Source of the DNA: JAVBNU01 sp031551265
GTDB taxonomy: Bacteria; Cyanobacteriota; Vampirovibrionia; Gastranaerophilales; Gastranaerophilaceae
Assembly (NCBI GenBank): GCA_031551265.1
Contig: JAVBNU010000043.1
Span: 16,775 to 80,774, forward strand
Length of the DNA: 64,000 bases
Direction of reading: 5' to 3'
Made by a program: the position numbers and the translations under genes. The first letter of the stretch is position 1, and each line of letters opens with the position of its first letter. The notes under the pieces are model-generated. The model was not told the origin of the DNA, searched no databases, and saw nothing but the letters and a program-made list of their open reading frames with translations. Below, piece by piece: positions 9,393-17,763 of this stretch.

Positions 9393-10510
9393 TATCTATC
9401 CACCTCCGGCAAAATAACGTCCAGTGAACCGAAAATTGCCATTAAATCTGCATATAAATGATTTTTCACAAGCTTTGGTAATAATTGCACTGCATAAAAC
9501 GATGGCGTGCGCCATTTTACCCTTACAGGTTTTGCAGAACCATCTGAGTATACAATACAATTTAGCAAACCACGTGAAGATTCCACATAAGAAATTGCAA
9601 TACCCGCATTGGGCTTTAGTAAATTAGGCTTTACTTTTTCATCGCAAATTTGTGCTTCCTGAGTATTTTCGAGCCATTCAACACACTGTTCCACGATTCT
9701 TACCGATTGGCGCATTTCTGCAATTCGCACCAAATAACGGGAATATGAGTCACCAACAGTCGCAGTCGGTACATCAAAATCGAGGTACTCGTAAACTAAG
9801 TATGGTTTTTTTCTTCTGAAATCAAGCTGTATTCCTGAAGCACGAATGTTTGCACCTGTGATTGAATAGCTTAAAGCATTCTTTTTAGTTAGTATGCCTA
9901 TGTTTTTTGTACGACTGATAAATATCGGGCTGTTAGTGATAATATCCTCGTATTCTTGTATTTTTTCAGGGAATGTTGTGCAAAAGTCTTTAATTTCACC
10001 CAAAAATTCGTCATTAAGTTCACGTTTAACCCCGCCAAACGTGTGATAGTTGTACATCATACGTTGTCCGGTCAGGCGTTCAAAAGCTGCTAGGATTTTT
10101 TCCCTTTCAGCAAAACAATAAAACAATGGCGATGTTGCACCTAAATCAAGTAAAAATGAACCCAGCCACATCAAATGTGAAGTAATGCGATTAAGTTCCA
10201 TCAATAAAACTCTGATATACTGAGCTTTCTGTGGCACTGACAAGCCGGCAAGACATTCTACAGCTTCACAATAAGCTTCTGCACAGAAAAAACTTGAAAG
10301 GTAGTCAATCCTGTCTACGATTGGCAAATACTGAAAATAACTTCTGGATTCAGCCATTTTTTCCATACCGCGATGCAAGTATCCGATGACCGGCTCGGCT
10401 TTTTTAATCATTTCTCCGTCCATGTCAAGAACAAGCCTAAGCACACCGTGCGTTGACGGGTGTTGCGGACCTATGTTAATTTTCATTGTCTTTGCTGCTT
10501 GCTCGCTCAT
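9392..10510 (-). CDS. nuoD: NADH-quinone oxidoreductase subunit D (49-kDa type)
   Basis: Quinone-site subunit derived from the hydrogenase large subunit. GPQHPSTHGVLRLVLDMDGE near the N-terminus carries the quinone-contacting histidine loop; YLHRGMEKMAE and the C-terminal GSLDVILPEVDR are family signatures. It is a stand-alone subunit, not fused to NuoC. The ATG at 10510 overlaps the nuoC stop as ATGA, which is why I prefer it to a start 12 bases upstream. The hydrogenase nickel-ligand cysteines are absent, as in all true complex I proteins. Confidence 0.96.
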   Translation of the reverse strand: MSEQAAKTMKINIGPQHPSTHGVLRLVLDMDGEMIKKAEPVIGYLHRGMEKMAESRSYFQYLPIVDRIDYLSSFFCAEAYCEAVECLAGLSVPQKAQYIRVLLMELNRITSHLMWLGSFLLDLGATSPLFYCFAEREKILAAFERLTGQRMMYNYHTFGGVKRELNDEFLGEIKDFCTTFPEKIQEYEDIITNSPIFISRTKNIGILTKKNALSYSITGANIRASGIQLDFRRKKPYLVYEYLDFDVPTATVGDSYSRYLVRIAEMRQSVRIVEQCVEWLENTQEAQICDEKVKPNLLKPNAGIAISYVESSRGLLNCIVYSDGSAKPVRVKWRTPSFYAVQLLPKLVKNHLYADLMAIFGSLDVILPEVDR

Positions 10511-10980
10511 CGTTTGTTCCAACTAAGCCTTTCGTCTTGCATTACATAGTCTTTTCTCAGCGGATATCCTAGCCAGTCGTTTGTCATTAATATACGTTTT
10601 AAATGGTGGTGTCCGTTGAATTTTATTCCAAATAAGTCGAATATTTCTCGCTCATCATAATTCGCCGATGGAAAAATGTCACATATACTTTGAATACTTG
10701 GATTGTTACGTTCAACAGTTGTTTTAATAAGTAAAATTTTATTTAATGACGATGCATACAAACTGTATATTAGCTCAAAGTCGCCCTTTTCTGATTTTAA
10801 ATCGTACAAATCAGCTGCAGTAATTGATGTTAATACATCATAATTAAACTCAGGCATTCTATTCAAAGTTTTTATAATCTCGTGTATGTCGTCAGAGTTT
10901 ACATGCAAATATTCCCGCTCACCGCAAATTGTGCCGTTTTCTTTAATATTAAATTTTTCTGATAGCAATTTATCGGTCAT
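10507..10980 (-). CDS. nuoC: NADH-quinone oxidoreductase subunit C (30-kDa type)
   Basis: A 157-residue peripheral-arm subunit that packs against NuoD. The diagnostic region is near the C-terminus: DEREIFDLFGIKFNGHHHLK followed by NDWLGYPLRKDY. The N-terminal alpha/beta part is short. It overlaps nuoB by one base and nuoD by four. Separate nuoC and nuoD genes are the ancestral arrangement, also seen in cyanobacteria. Confidence 0.94.
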   Translation of the reverse strand: MTDKLLSEKFNIKENGTICGEREYLHVNSDDIHEIIKTLNRMPEFNYDVLTSITAADLYDLKSEKGDFELIYSLYASSLNKILLIKTTVERNNPSIQSICDIFPSANYDEREIFDLFGIKFNGHHHLKRILMTNDWLGYPLRKDYVMQDERLSWNKR

Positions 10981-11561
10981 TACTGCACGGACTCCTCTAT
11001 AATGCCCCAGGAATAAACGTTTATATCACAAGAATCAACGAGCAATTCTGCATTTTTATCTTCGGGCAGATGTAATTTTGCTCGATGAGAGCTAATGTAT
11101 TCCTGACGTTCAGCCAGTGATTCGGTTTTGATTTTTTTCTGCAGTTTTATAATCGCATCAAGCAAAGCCTCAGGCTTAGGCGGACACATTGGCAAATATA
11201 TATCTACAGGAATGATTTTATCCACTCCGTTTACTACTGCATATGAGTCGCCGCGATACATTCCGCCTGTGCAAGTGCAAGCACCCATTGCGATTACGTA
11301 CTTCGGCTCAGGCATTTGTTCATATAGCCTTAGGAGTGCAGGCGCCATTTTATGTGTAATTGTTCCTGCTACAATCAGCAAATCTGCTTGTCTTGGTGAT
11401 GCACGAAAAACCTCAGAGCCAAAACGCGCTATATCAAAGTTTGCCGCTGAAGTCGAAATCATTTCAATACCGCAGCAAGAAGTAGCAAACGTCAACGGCC
11501 AAAGTGAATTTGACCTCGCCCAGTTATATACAAAATCTACTGCTGACAGTATTATGTTCAA
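10980..11561 (-). CDS. nuoB: NADH-quinone oxidoreductase subunit B (N2 cluster)
   Basis: Holds the terminal iron-sulfur cluster N2. The four ligands are all present: the tandem cysteines 29-30 in SCCGIEM, cysteine 95 in MGACTCTGG and cysteine 126 in [11 protein letters not shown]. In most NuoB proteins the last motif reads PGCPPRPE, so methionine replaces the glycine just before the ligand, an unusual change next to N2. An extra cysteine follows at 97. The protein has 193 residues with a short extra C-terminal tail. It lies one base after nuoA. Confidence 0.96.
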   Translation of the reverse strand: MNIILSAVDFVYNWARSNSLWPLTFATSCCGIEMISTSAANFDIARFGSEVFRASPRQADLLIVAGTITHKMAPALLRLYEQMPEPKYVIAMGACTCTGGMYRGDSYAVVNGVDKIIPVDIYLPMCPPKPEALLDAIIKLQKKIKTESLAERQEYISSHRAKLHLPEDKNAELLVDSCDINVYSWGIIEESVQ

Positions 11562-11562
11562 T

Positions 11563-11916
11563 TTATCTCCATTTCAAAATATTTTTTTGAATTGCGTAAA
11601 ATAAGCCAATTAAAAGAATAAGTACGAAAATTGCTGCCTCAATAAACGCTAATAGTCCAAGCTGCCCGTAAGCCACTGCAAAAGGATACAGCATAATTGT
11701 TTCTATATCAAATATCAAAAACAATATCGCATACATAAAGAAGTGTGCATTGTACTGTACCCGTGCGTCCGAAAATAGAGGCATTCCACACTCATAATGC
11801 ATTGTCTTTTCGTCATTTGCTGCTTTAGGTGACACTATAAAACCTGCTATGATAGCTGCAAATGCAAAAATTACGGAAAAAACTATGAAACAACCTAACG
11901 CGACTAATTCTTGCAA
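11563..11916 (-). CDS. nuoA: NADH-quinone oxidoreductase subunit A
   Basis: Three-helix membrane subunit, about 117 residues, first gene of the operon. The family signatures YECGMPLF and [15 protein letters not shown] are present. The best start is a TTG at 11916, because AGGAGG at 11919-11926 then sits 6 bases away; the next TTG upstream (11931) would place that ribosome site inside the gene. A promoter -10 lies immediately upstream. The other side of the operon is a divergently transcribed unknown gene, and no nuoE, nuoF or nuoG is found in the window. Confidence 0.94.
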   Translation of the reverse strand: MQELVALGCFIVFSVIFAFAAIIAGFIVSPKAANDEKTMHYECGMPLFSDARVQYNAHFFMYAILFLIFDIETIMLYPFAVAYGQLGLLAFIEAAIFVLILLIGLFYAIQKNILKWR

Positions 11917-11936
11917 GTTCTGCCTCCTCAATATCT

Positions 11937-11942
11937 ATTATA
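11937..11942 (-). promoter_or_regulatory. -10 element of the nuo operon
   Basis: On the minus strand TATAAT stands about 20 bases before the nuoA TTG start and just ahead of its AGGAGG. An overlapping TATAAC lies 9 bases further upstream. The -35 is poor (TTTTGG at 17 bases). The predicted leader is very short. Confidence 0.5.
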
Positions 11943-12077
11943 GTTATACCACGTTTGAGCCAAAAAAGAAATATCATTTGGACTATTATTTGTATTAGGT
12001 GAAAAATTGAAATTAACTAAATAATAAGAGATAAACACTGCATAAAACTTAACATTAAAAATTTAAATATAAAACTT

Positions 12078-12112
12078 AAAAAAGCGCTGAACAGTGACGC
12101 TCACGCTTTTTT
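12078..12112. terminator. Terminator-like hairpin between divergent genes
   Basis: AAAAAAGCG at 12078-12086 pairs with CGCTTTTTT at 12104-12112 across a 17-base loop that has its own small TGA/TCA pairing. It resembles a bidirectional intrinsic terminator, yet it lies between two diverging genes, so it would end either a small RNA or a leader transcript of the 12232 gene (attenuation). Confidence 0.45.
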
Positions 12113-12155
12113 AGTTGAGGATAAATTAAAATTCATGTAACAAATTGTAACGAAA

Positions 12156-12185
12156 GTATATATAAATTGCGCAATTTATATATAC
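12156..12185. repeat. 30-bp perfect palindrome in the 12232 leader/promoter
   Basis: GTATATATAAATTGC is followed directly by its exact reverse complement, giving a gapless 30-bp dyad centred at 12170/12171. It ends 46 bases before the ATG of the 12232 gene. It may be an operator for a dimeric regulator, or an mRNA 5' stem-loop that protects a highly expressed message. Confidence 0.8.
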
Positions 12186-12231
12186 GATTTGTTTTTATAT
12201 ATATAACATATAAATTTGAAGGAGTAATAAC

Positions 12232-12957
12232 ATGACAAACGCAATTGGCAGCGTTACGTCTTCGGCGACCGGCACAAGCAAATATATTCCGGAATTGGCA
12301 GTCCATAACCAAAGAATGGCACAAACAGGTCATCTGGGAAAAGATATGGGTGCCTGGGCTCTCTTGGTTTATGGAACCAAGGATGACGTATACGGCAATA
12401 TAAACTTTGCAATTGGTGGAGATTACATGCAGGATACTGCTTGGACAAGCTCTACTGACCAACCCGGAACAAAAGTATACGGTGACGATGGTACTAATGA
12501 TGCGATGATTATTGACCAAATTAACGGTACTGCCACACATACAACCTTGCAACAATTAGCCGCAGATAGTGGTATTGGCAGTGATGATGGTACACAAAAT
12601 TACAGTTATGCGCTATGGGGCGCCGGCAGCTTACAATTTGTCGCGAACCAGGATGCAGAAGGTGTAGCTCCAGGCTCAGTATCATATGATTTGACGCAGA
12701 GCGCATTCTCTTCAAAATGGGCATCAGAATATGTTGTAAACAACGTTGACTTCACAAAAGTTGTTACAAGCGGTAACCCGACTGACTATGCGAGTGCATT
12801 TGCTACGAATATCTTTGCACAATCTATGTATACAATCGGTCAATGGGGCTCATTGCTGGATGTTCAAACGCTTAACTCGGCGACATCACAAGCTGACTAC
12901 TATGCTAAAGCGATTCAATTACTCAGAACACACGCATTCCCGGTGCCTGAAATGTAA
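12232..12957 (+). CDS. Unknown acidic, cysteine-free protein (241 aa), probably highly expressed
   Basis: I do not recognise this protein. It has no cysteine, very few arginines and lysines, and is rich in Gly, Ser, Thr, Asp, Asn and aromatic residues (for example WALLVYGTKDDVYGNINFAI and WASEYVVNNVDFTKVV). There is no signal peptide or membrane segment. The composition resembles surface-exposed or structural proteins exported without a cleaved leader, but this is inference. Its codons use more C-ending choices (AAC, TTC, GAC) than its neighbours, it has a strong AAGGAG 7 bases before the ATG, a palindromic leader and a clean terminator, all suggesting high expression as a single gene. It faces away from the nuo operon. 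Confidence 0.8.
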   Translation: MTNAIGSVTSSATGTSKYIPELAVHNQRMAQTGHLGKDMGAWALLVYGTKDDVYGNINFAIGGDYMQDTAWTSSTDQPGTKVYGDDGTNDAMIIDQINGTATHTTLQQLAADSGIGSDDGTQNYSYALWGAGSLQFVANQDAEGVAPGSVSYDLTQSAFSSKWASEYVVNNVDFTKVVTSGNPTDYASAFATNIFAQSMYTIGQWGSLLDVQTLNSATSQADYYAKAIQLLRTHAFPVPEM

Positions 12958-12976
12958 TCTAAAAATTATATATACG

Positions 12977-13004
12977 AAAAACCGGCAGCAATGTCGGTTT
13001 TTTT
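12977..13004 (+). terminator. Intrinsic terminator of the 12232 gene
   Basis: ACCGGCA-GCAA-TGTCGGT forms a 7-bp stem with a GNRA-like tetraloop and one G-T pair, followed by seven T. It also lies at the 3' end of the convergent dgkA gene, with an A run on the other side. Confidence 0.85.
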
Positions 13005-13380
13005 ATGCAAAAATATTAGTCACTTTCGATAAGATAATAATGCTGTTTATTGCGACACAGTTGATTGAGCATAATAGTACAGCGCCGGCTGAAATGTCTT
13101 TTGACATTTTTACCAAAATGGAATATTTGTTTTTATAAACCGCGTCTAGGGCAAATTCGATGCAGGAGTTTATCATTTCTATCAGCAGGACAAGCACTAT
13201 CGAAAAAGCGCACAGGCAAAACTCAACAGCTGTGTATTTCAGCATATAGGCAATTACACAGATTAAACAAAGTATCAGGATTTGGTACTTAAAATTGCGT
13301 TGTGACTTGATTGTTACGAGTAATCCTCTTAGTGCGTGCTGGACACTGCCAAAAAATTTTTTGTTTGTAAATTTAGACAT
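13003..13380 (-). CDS. dgkA: Diacylglycerol kinase / undecaprenol kinase family
   Basis: A small membrane kinase of 125 residues with three hydrophobic helices. Family motifs are LIEMINSCIEFALDAV (catalytic glutamate and asparagine) and KDISAGAVLL. In Gram-positive bacteria and cyanobacteria this family often phosphorylates undecaprenol rather than diacylglycerol, and the neighbourhood with ybeY and a PgpH protein is the same as there. The start overlaps ybeY by 8 bases. Confidence 0.9.
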   Translation of the reverse strand: MSKFTNKKFFGSVQHALRGLLVTIKSQRNFKYQILILCLICVIAYMLKYTAVEFCLCAFSIVLVLLIEMINSCIEFALDAVYKNKYSILVKMSKDISAGAVLLCSINCVAINSIIILSKVTNIFA

Positions 13381-13885
13381 TTATTACCTTCAACGACTCT
13401 TTCTGTACTTCAACCATAAAATCATAATCTTCTTGTGTTAAATGGTCGTAGCCTAGCAAATGTAATATACCGTGGCTTATAATATAGTATAATTCATTTG
13501 CGAAAGTAAATCCATTTTTTTTGGCTTGTTTTTTGATAGTATCAAGTGAGATAATTATTTCACCGAGTGCCGCGTCGCCATCGAGTAAAAATTTAGGTTC
13601 AGAATCGGCAAAAAGTGCAAAAGTAATAACATCTGTTGGCTCTGGTTTGTTGCGATACTCTGCATTTATGTTTTTTATGTAGTCATCGCTGACCAATAAA
13701 ATGTCAAAAGAAACGGATTTGAAATCAAAATTTTTAAGACAAAAATTTTCTCTGATTCTATCTAGTTTGAGCAAAAAGTCCATAATTTTTTCGGTATTGT
13801 TTAGAATAGATTTTTCATCTACTAATGTTTCAACATCTAACTCACCTTCGTAAATATTCTCAAATCCAATGTCAATCTGTGTCAT
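13373..13885 (-). CDS. ybeY: Endoribonuclease YbeY (rRNA maturation)
   Basis: Zinc-dependent RNase involved in 16S rRNA 3' maturation and ribosome quality control, 170 residues. The metal site HGILHLLGYDH is complete (three histidines). Upstream features typical of the family are present, such as NAEYRNKPEPTDVITFAL and ALGEIIISLDTI. It lies 6 bases after the pgpH-type gene and overlaps dgkA, the standard phoH/pgpH-ybeY-dgkA neighbourhood, here without phoH. Confidence 0.95.
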   Translation of the reverse strand: MTQIDIGFENIYEGELDVETLVDEKSILNNTEKIMDFLLKLDRIRENFCLKNFDFKSVSFDILLVSDDYIKNINAEYRNKPEPTDVITFALFADSEPKFLLDGDAALGEIIISLDTIKKQAKKNGFTFANELYYIISHGILHLLGYDHLTQEDYDFMVEVQKESLKVINV

Positions 13886-13891
13886 AGAGTT

Positions 13892-16039
13892 TTATTCCTG
13901 AGGTTTGCTTGACTGCTCTTGCGTTCTGGTTTTTAGTTCTTTAATAATATCTTCATGATATTTGATTCTCTGGTGGTGTGCAGCACGTAGAATTCGGTTA
14001 AAAGTGCCTGCAATAATCTTTAAATCCTTGAGTGTCAATGGACTGTCAGATAATTGTCCGTCATTTAAACGCTCTTTGATGATTTTATTAATCAGTGCTT
14101 CTAATTCTTCCTGGGTGTAGTTTTCGTGCAGAGTTCTCGCTGCGGCTTCGACAGCATCCGCTATCATCAAGATTGCTGTTTCTTTCATTGCCGGTTTTGG
14201 GCCGTTGTAGCGAAATTGTTCTTCCTGAATATTTTCTTCGCCCTCTTTTTTAAGCGCTTCTGCATAAAAATAGCTGGCAAGTGAGTCTCCGTGATGCTGT
14301 AAAATCATATCCTGAATAATTACAGGCAATCCGTGGTCTTTTGCCAATTCAGAACCATCCTTGGGATGTGCTGTTACAACCATTTTACTCAAACGTGGGT
14401 TGATTTTTGAGTGAGGGTTTTCAATTCCGAAAAACGGTTGGTTCTCAATAAAGAATAAAGGACGTTTTAATTTGCCTATATCGTGATATAACGCTCCAAC
14501 ACGAGCGAGAATCGGGTCAGCATGAATCGCTTCGGCTGCGGCTTCGGCCAGATTCGCGACCATGGTTGAATGTGCAAAAGTACCTGGCGCTTCAAGCTGC
14601 AAACGTTTGAGTAACGGCTGATTTTGGTCGCCAAGTTCAGTTAACTCATATGGTGTAATTATTTTGAATACACTCTCGAACAAAGGCATCAGTCCTAAAG
14701 CCAGAATACCGCTGCCAAAACAAACAACGGCAGCAGTTATGAGGTCGAGAAGAACCTGATTCATCTCTATATCCATCAAGCCTTTTTCAAGCGCGAAAAT
14801 ACTAAGGATTAAAAACACCATTACGACTGATGTTTCGATGCCGATTTTTGCTAAGTCAAAACGCTTTGCATATTTTATTTTTGCTATTGAAATTGTTATG
14901 AATAATGATACTAAGCTGAATACAACCAAAAATTTTGCGGGCATTAAAAACGCAAGACTGATGATTGCTAGCAGAATAAATGTTGCAACGAACGAAATTC
15001 GAGGGTTTGTGAGTACTGCAATCAATATCGTGAACATTTGCAGCGGCAAAATGTATATTGAAAGTTCATCAGGTCTAACAGTCGCTAAAATCGCCATAAC
15101 AAGTGCAAGCATACCCACAATCATCAAGTGGTTACGGTTAAAATACGGTTTTTCAAAGAAATATAAGTAGTATAAAAATGCCATTATTGATAATGACACA
15201 ATTGCCAATAAGCCTATGAATGCCTGATAATTAAGGTCTAGGACGTTGTATCCTGCTTCTTTTAAAACGGCTCTTTCGAATTTATTAACCGGCTGACCCT
15301 CGTATAAAATCTTATCGCCTTTTTGAAACGTTTTTGTATAAGGCTGGATAGCATCTTCGGCGTTTTTGCGTGCCATTTTGGTTGCTTGTTCGTTGATAAC
15401 TATATTTGGTACAATTACCTGCTCCATAATGCCGGCAACAACACGTGCTTCTGCTGTTTTACCTTTGGTTCCCGTGCCAATATAATTATAAATTATTGAG
15501 TTCACAGAAGCTGTGTCAAAATCAGTATCAGAAATATGAATTTTTTCCAAAACGCTGTTCAAATCTTCCGTTACCCTTGTGAAAGTCGCATCAATACTTT
15601 CAAGAGTGGCATTTAAAAAATAATTTTTCAAAATATTTTTTTGACTTGGACTGACCATATCGAACAAATTGTCGTATTCTGCGGCTTTGTCGTTATAGGC
15701 AATCTTTTTCGACCGTATACGTTCTATTGATGCAACAAGCATTTGCAGGTCATTTTTTATATAAGAATCTTCTGCAAGCATTAAAACAGGGTCAACTTTT
15801 TGGACAGCTGCTTTTTTCTGCAGCTCTGTTTTGTATGTGTCAACAACCGTTATTGCCCGGGGTGCGTAGATGTCTTTTTTGCTTGTGCTGTCCTCATTTA
15901 CAATATTTTGAAATAAAAAATATCTCAAAGATAAAGTAAGTGTGAATAAAAAAGCGAATAAAAGAACCGCTAAAATATTTATTGCTTTTTTTGATTTTAA
16001 ATCATCAACTATTGATTGAATAGAACGTTTTTTTAACAT
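13892..16039 (-). CDS. pgpH: PgpH-type 7TM-HD phosphodiesterase
   Basis: A 715-residue membrane protein: one N-terminal helix (residues about 20-40), an extracytoplasmic 7TMR-HDED domain of about 220 residues, seven transmembrane helices (about 270-480) and a C-terminal HD domain. The HD domain shows GTFAHSTMVANLAEAA and GALYHDIGKLKRP, both metal-binding motifs. PgpH proteins hydrolyse cyclic di-AMP in Firmicutes; the same architecture occurs in cyanobacteria. The acid-rich tail EQSSKPQE is unremarkable. It is the first gene of the ybeY-dgkA group, with a 67-base gap after kdsB. Confidence 0.92.
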   Translation of the reverse strand: MLKKRSIQSIVDDLKSKKAINILAVLLFAFLFTLTLSLRYFLFQNIVNEDSTSKKDIYAPRAITVVDTYKTELQKKAAVQKVDPVLMLAEDSYIKNDLQMLVASIERIRSKKIAYNDKAAEYDNLFDMVSPSQKNILKNYFLNATLESIDATFTRVTEDLNSVLEKIHISDTDFDTASVNSIIYNYIGTGTKGKTAEARVVAGIMEQVIVPNIVINEQATKMARKNAEDAIQPYTKTFQKGDKILYEGQPVNKFERAVLKEAGYNVLDLNYQAFIGLLAIVSLSIMAFLYYLYFFEKPYFNRNHLMIVGMLALVMAILATVRPDELSIYILPLQMFTILIAVLTNPRISFVATFILLAIISLAFLMPAKFLVVFSLVSLFITISIAKIKYAKRFDLAKIGIETSVVMVFLILSIFALEKGLMDIEMNQVLLDLITAAVVCFGSGILALGLMPLFESVFKIITPYELTELGDQNQPLLKRLQLEAPGTFAHSTMVANLAEAAAEAIHADPILARVGALYHDIGKLKRPLFFIENQPFFGIENPHSKINPRLSKMVVTAHPKDGSELAKDHGLPVIIQDMILQHHGDSLASYFYAEALKKEGEENIQEEQFRYNGPKPAMKETAILMIADAVEAAARTLHENYTQEELEALINKIIKERLNDGQLSDSPLTLKDLKIIAGTFNRILRAAHHQRIKYHEDIIKELKTRTQEQSSKPQE

Positions 16040-16106
16040 AATAATCTCTCATTATAAAATCTTTGTTATTCATTATGGCATAAATAAATTATTATGCATC
16101 AACCTC

Positions 16107-16835
16107 TTATTTGACAAAGGTTGCTGCAAATTTGTCTAAATCTTCTTGTGTGTCAATGCCAACGGGCTTACAATCAACCACAGCTGTAATAATTTTCATG
16201 CCGGCTTGCAGTGCACGAAGCTGCTCAAGACTCTCTGCTTTTTCAAGCATTGATGGTGCAAGTTTCGTCATTTTAAATAGTGAATTACGTTTATAGCCAT
16301 AAATCCCCATATGGCCGTAGAATATGCAGTCAGTTATGTTTCTTTCATAAGGGATTTTTGAACGCGAAAAGTAAAGCGCAAAACCGTTATCGTCAGTCAC
16401 GCATTTCACTGTGTTCGGGTTGTCTAATTCTTCTTTGTCTTTGATAACGCGTATTAGTGTTGATATTTCAGCATCAGAATTTTTGATGGCTTTGATTACT
16501 TCGTCGATACTCTCAGGCGTAATCATCGGCTCATCGCCTTGTAAATTAATGACATATTCAAATTCAGGATGTCTTTCTGCAATTTCTGCGATTCTGTCAC
16601 TGCCGCTTTGATGATTTTCTGATGTCATTTCAACATTTGCGCCAAAACTTTTGGCTTCATTATAAATTAATTCATGATCAGTTGCTATAATCACATCATC
16701 AGCTAATTTTGCACCCTTAGCTTTTTCCCAAACCCACTGGACGATAGATTTACCTTCAACTTTTATTAATGCTTTGGCGTTTAGCCTTGTTGAACCGTAT
16801 CTTGCCGGGATTAATATCGCACATTTACCACTCAT
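16107..16835 (-). CDS. kdsB: 3-deoxy-manno-octulosonate cytidylyltransferase (CMP-Kdo synthetase)
   Basis: Activates Kdo with CTP for transfer onto lipid A. The 242-residue length is normal. Family motifs: ILIPARYGSTRLNAKAL (nucleotide loop), VIIATDHELIYNEAKSFG, NLQGDEPMI and PVGIDTQEDL near the end. It lies downstream of prmA with a 22-base gap and is one of the genes showing that the cell makes a Kdo-containing lipopolysaccharide. Confidence 0.97.
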   Translation of the reverse strand: MSGKCAILIPARYGSTRLNAKALIKVEGKSIVQWVWEKAKGAKLADDVIIATDHELIYNEAKSFGANVEMTSENHQSGSDRIAEIAERHPEFEYVINLQGDEPMITPESIDEVIKAIKNSDAEISTLIRVIKDKEELDNPNTVKCVTDDNGFALYFSRSKIPYERNITDCIFYGHMGIYGYKRNSLFKMTKLAPSMLEKAESLEQLRALQAGMKIITAVVDCKPVGIDTQEDLDKFAATFVK

Positions 16836-16857
16836 AACTTATCTCCTTCTAACTCTT

Positions 16858-17763
16858 TTATTTTTGAACAATTATTGCTACCCATTGGTCTTTTTGTATA
16901 ATTTCAATTATTTTCAAATTATTTTTGAGAACTGCATCTTTAACAATGTCTTGCTTCGTATCAAGAATACCACTTAAAACTAATTTTGCACCATCTTTCA
17001 TTATGCGTGCTAAATCGCACATAATATCTGCAAGCACGTTGTGAAGAATATTGGCGGTTATGAAATCAAATTGTTCATTTAGTTTGTCGATTTCTTGGTG
17101 TAAAAAAGTACAATTTTTGATATTATTTATTTTTGCATTTTCTTCTGCAACTTCAACAGCCACTGGGTCATTGTCGATACCTATTACTTTACTCGCGCCG
17201 AATAATGAAGCTGCGATGGCTAAAATTCCTGAACCTGTGCCGATATCAGCGACGGTGTCAGCTTTTTGCATATATTTTTCAATCGCCATTACACAGAGCT
17301 GGGTAGTTGCATGTGTACCTGTGCCAAAAGCTGCACCCGGATCAATGTTTATGACGATTTCATCGTTCACTTTTTGATAATCTATCCAGCTTGGTGAAAT
17401 AACAACTTTGTCGGTTATCTTTGTCGGCTGCCAGTTTTCTTTCCACTTTTTTGACCAGTCCTGATTTTCAACAGGCTTAATCGTGACGTTCCAGTCACCT
17501 AAATACTCTTTGGAAATCCCGTTGTCTAACAATTCATTATAGGCAGATTTTAGGACAGTCTCAATCTCATCAAAAGTCATTTCATCCTGAACGATATAAC
17601 CTTTGACGTAATCCTCAGTTGTCGAAATCAGCTCTAAATCTTTGTAGGCTTCTTCTGAGGTTACAATGCCCTCACAATCGAAATTCGAAAACAAAACATC
17701 ACTCGCAAGCTCAGAACATGCAGGATTGATTTTTATAGAAACCTCAAGATAATCCTTGCTCAT
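16858..17763 (-). CDS. prmA: Ribosomal protein L11 methyltransferase
   Basis: SAM-dependent methyltransferase that trimethylates ribosomal protein L11, 301 residues. The N-terminal substrate-recognition domain includes WSKKWKENWQP and IDPGAAFGTGTHATTQLC; the Rossmann domain carries ADIGTGSGILAIAASLFG and the catalytic-site segment ITANILHNVLADI (NxL motif of PrmA). It overlaps accA by one base, so it belongs to the accD-accA-prmA-kdsB transcription unit. Confidence 0.95.
   Translation of the reverse strand: MSKDYLEVSIKINPACSELASDVLFSNFDCEGIVTSEEAYKDLELISTTEDYVKGYIVQDEMTFDEIETVLKSAYNELLDNGISKEYLGDWNVTIKPVENQDWSKKWKENWQPTKITDKVVISPSWIDYQKVNDEIVINIDPGAAFGTGTHATTQLCVMAIEKYMQKADTVADIGTGSGILAIAASLFGASKVIGIDNDPVAVEVAEENAKINNIKNCTFLHQEIDKLNEQFDFITANILHNVLADIMCDLARIMKDGAKLVLSGILDTKQDIVKDAVLKNNLKIIEIIQKDQWVAIIVQK

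Larger units (their letters stand above)
11943..12231. other. AT-rich divergent intergenic region
   Basis: About 290 bases between the diverging nuo operon and the 12232 gene. It holds the nuo promoter, a 9-bp-stem hairpin flanked by A and T runs (12078-12112), a 30-bp perfect palindrome (12156-12185) and the ribosome site AAGGAG of the 12232 gene at 12219-12224. No open reading frame of interest is seen. Confidence 0.6.

Noticed and set aside
12133..12555. 140-residue minus-strand reading frame inside the 12232 gene
   Set aside because: Antisense to a gene with a strong start and terminator; the translation has no recognisable domain and no ribosome site.
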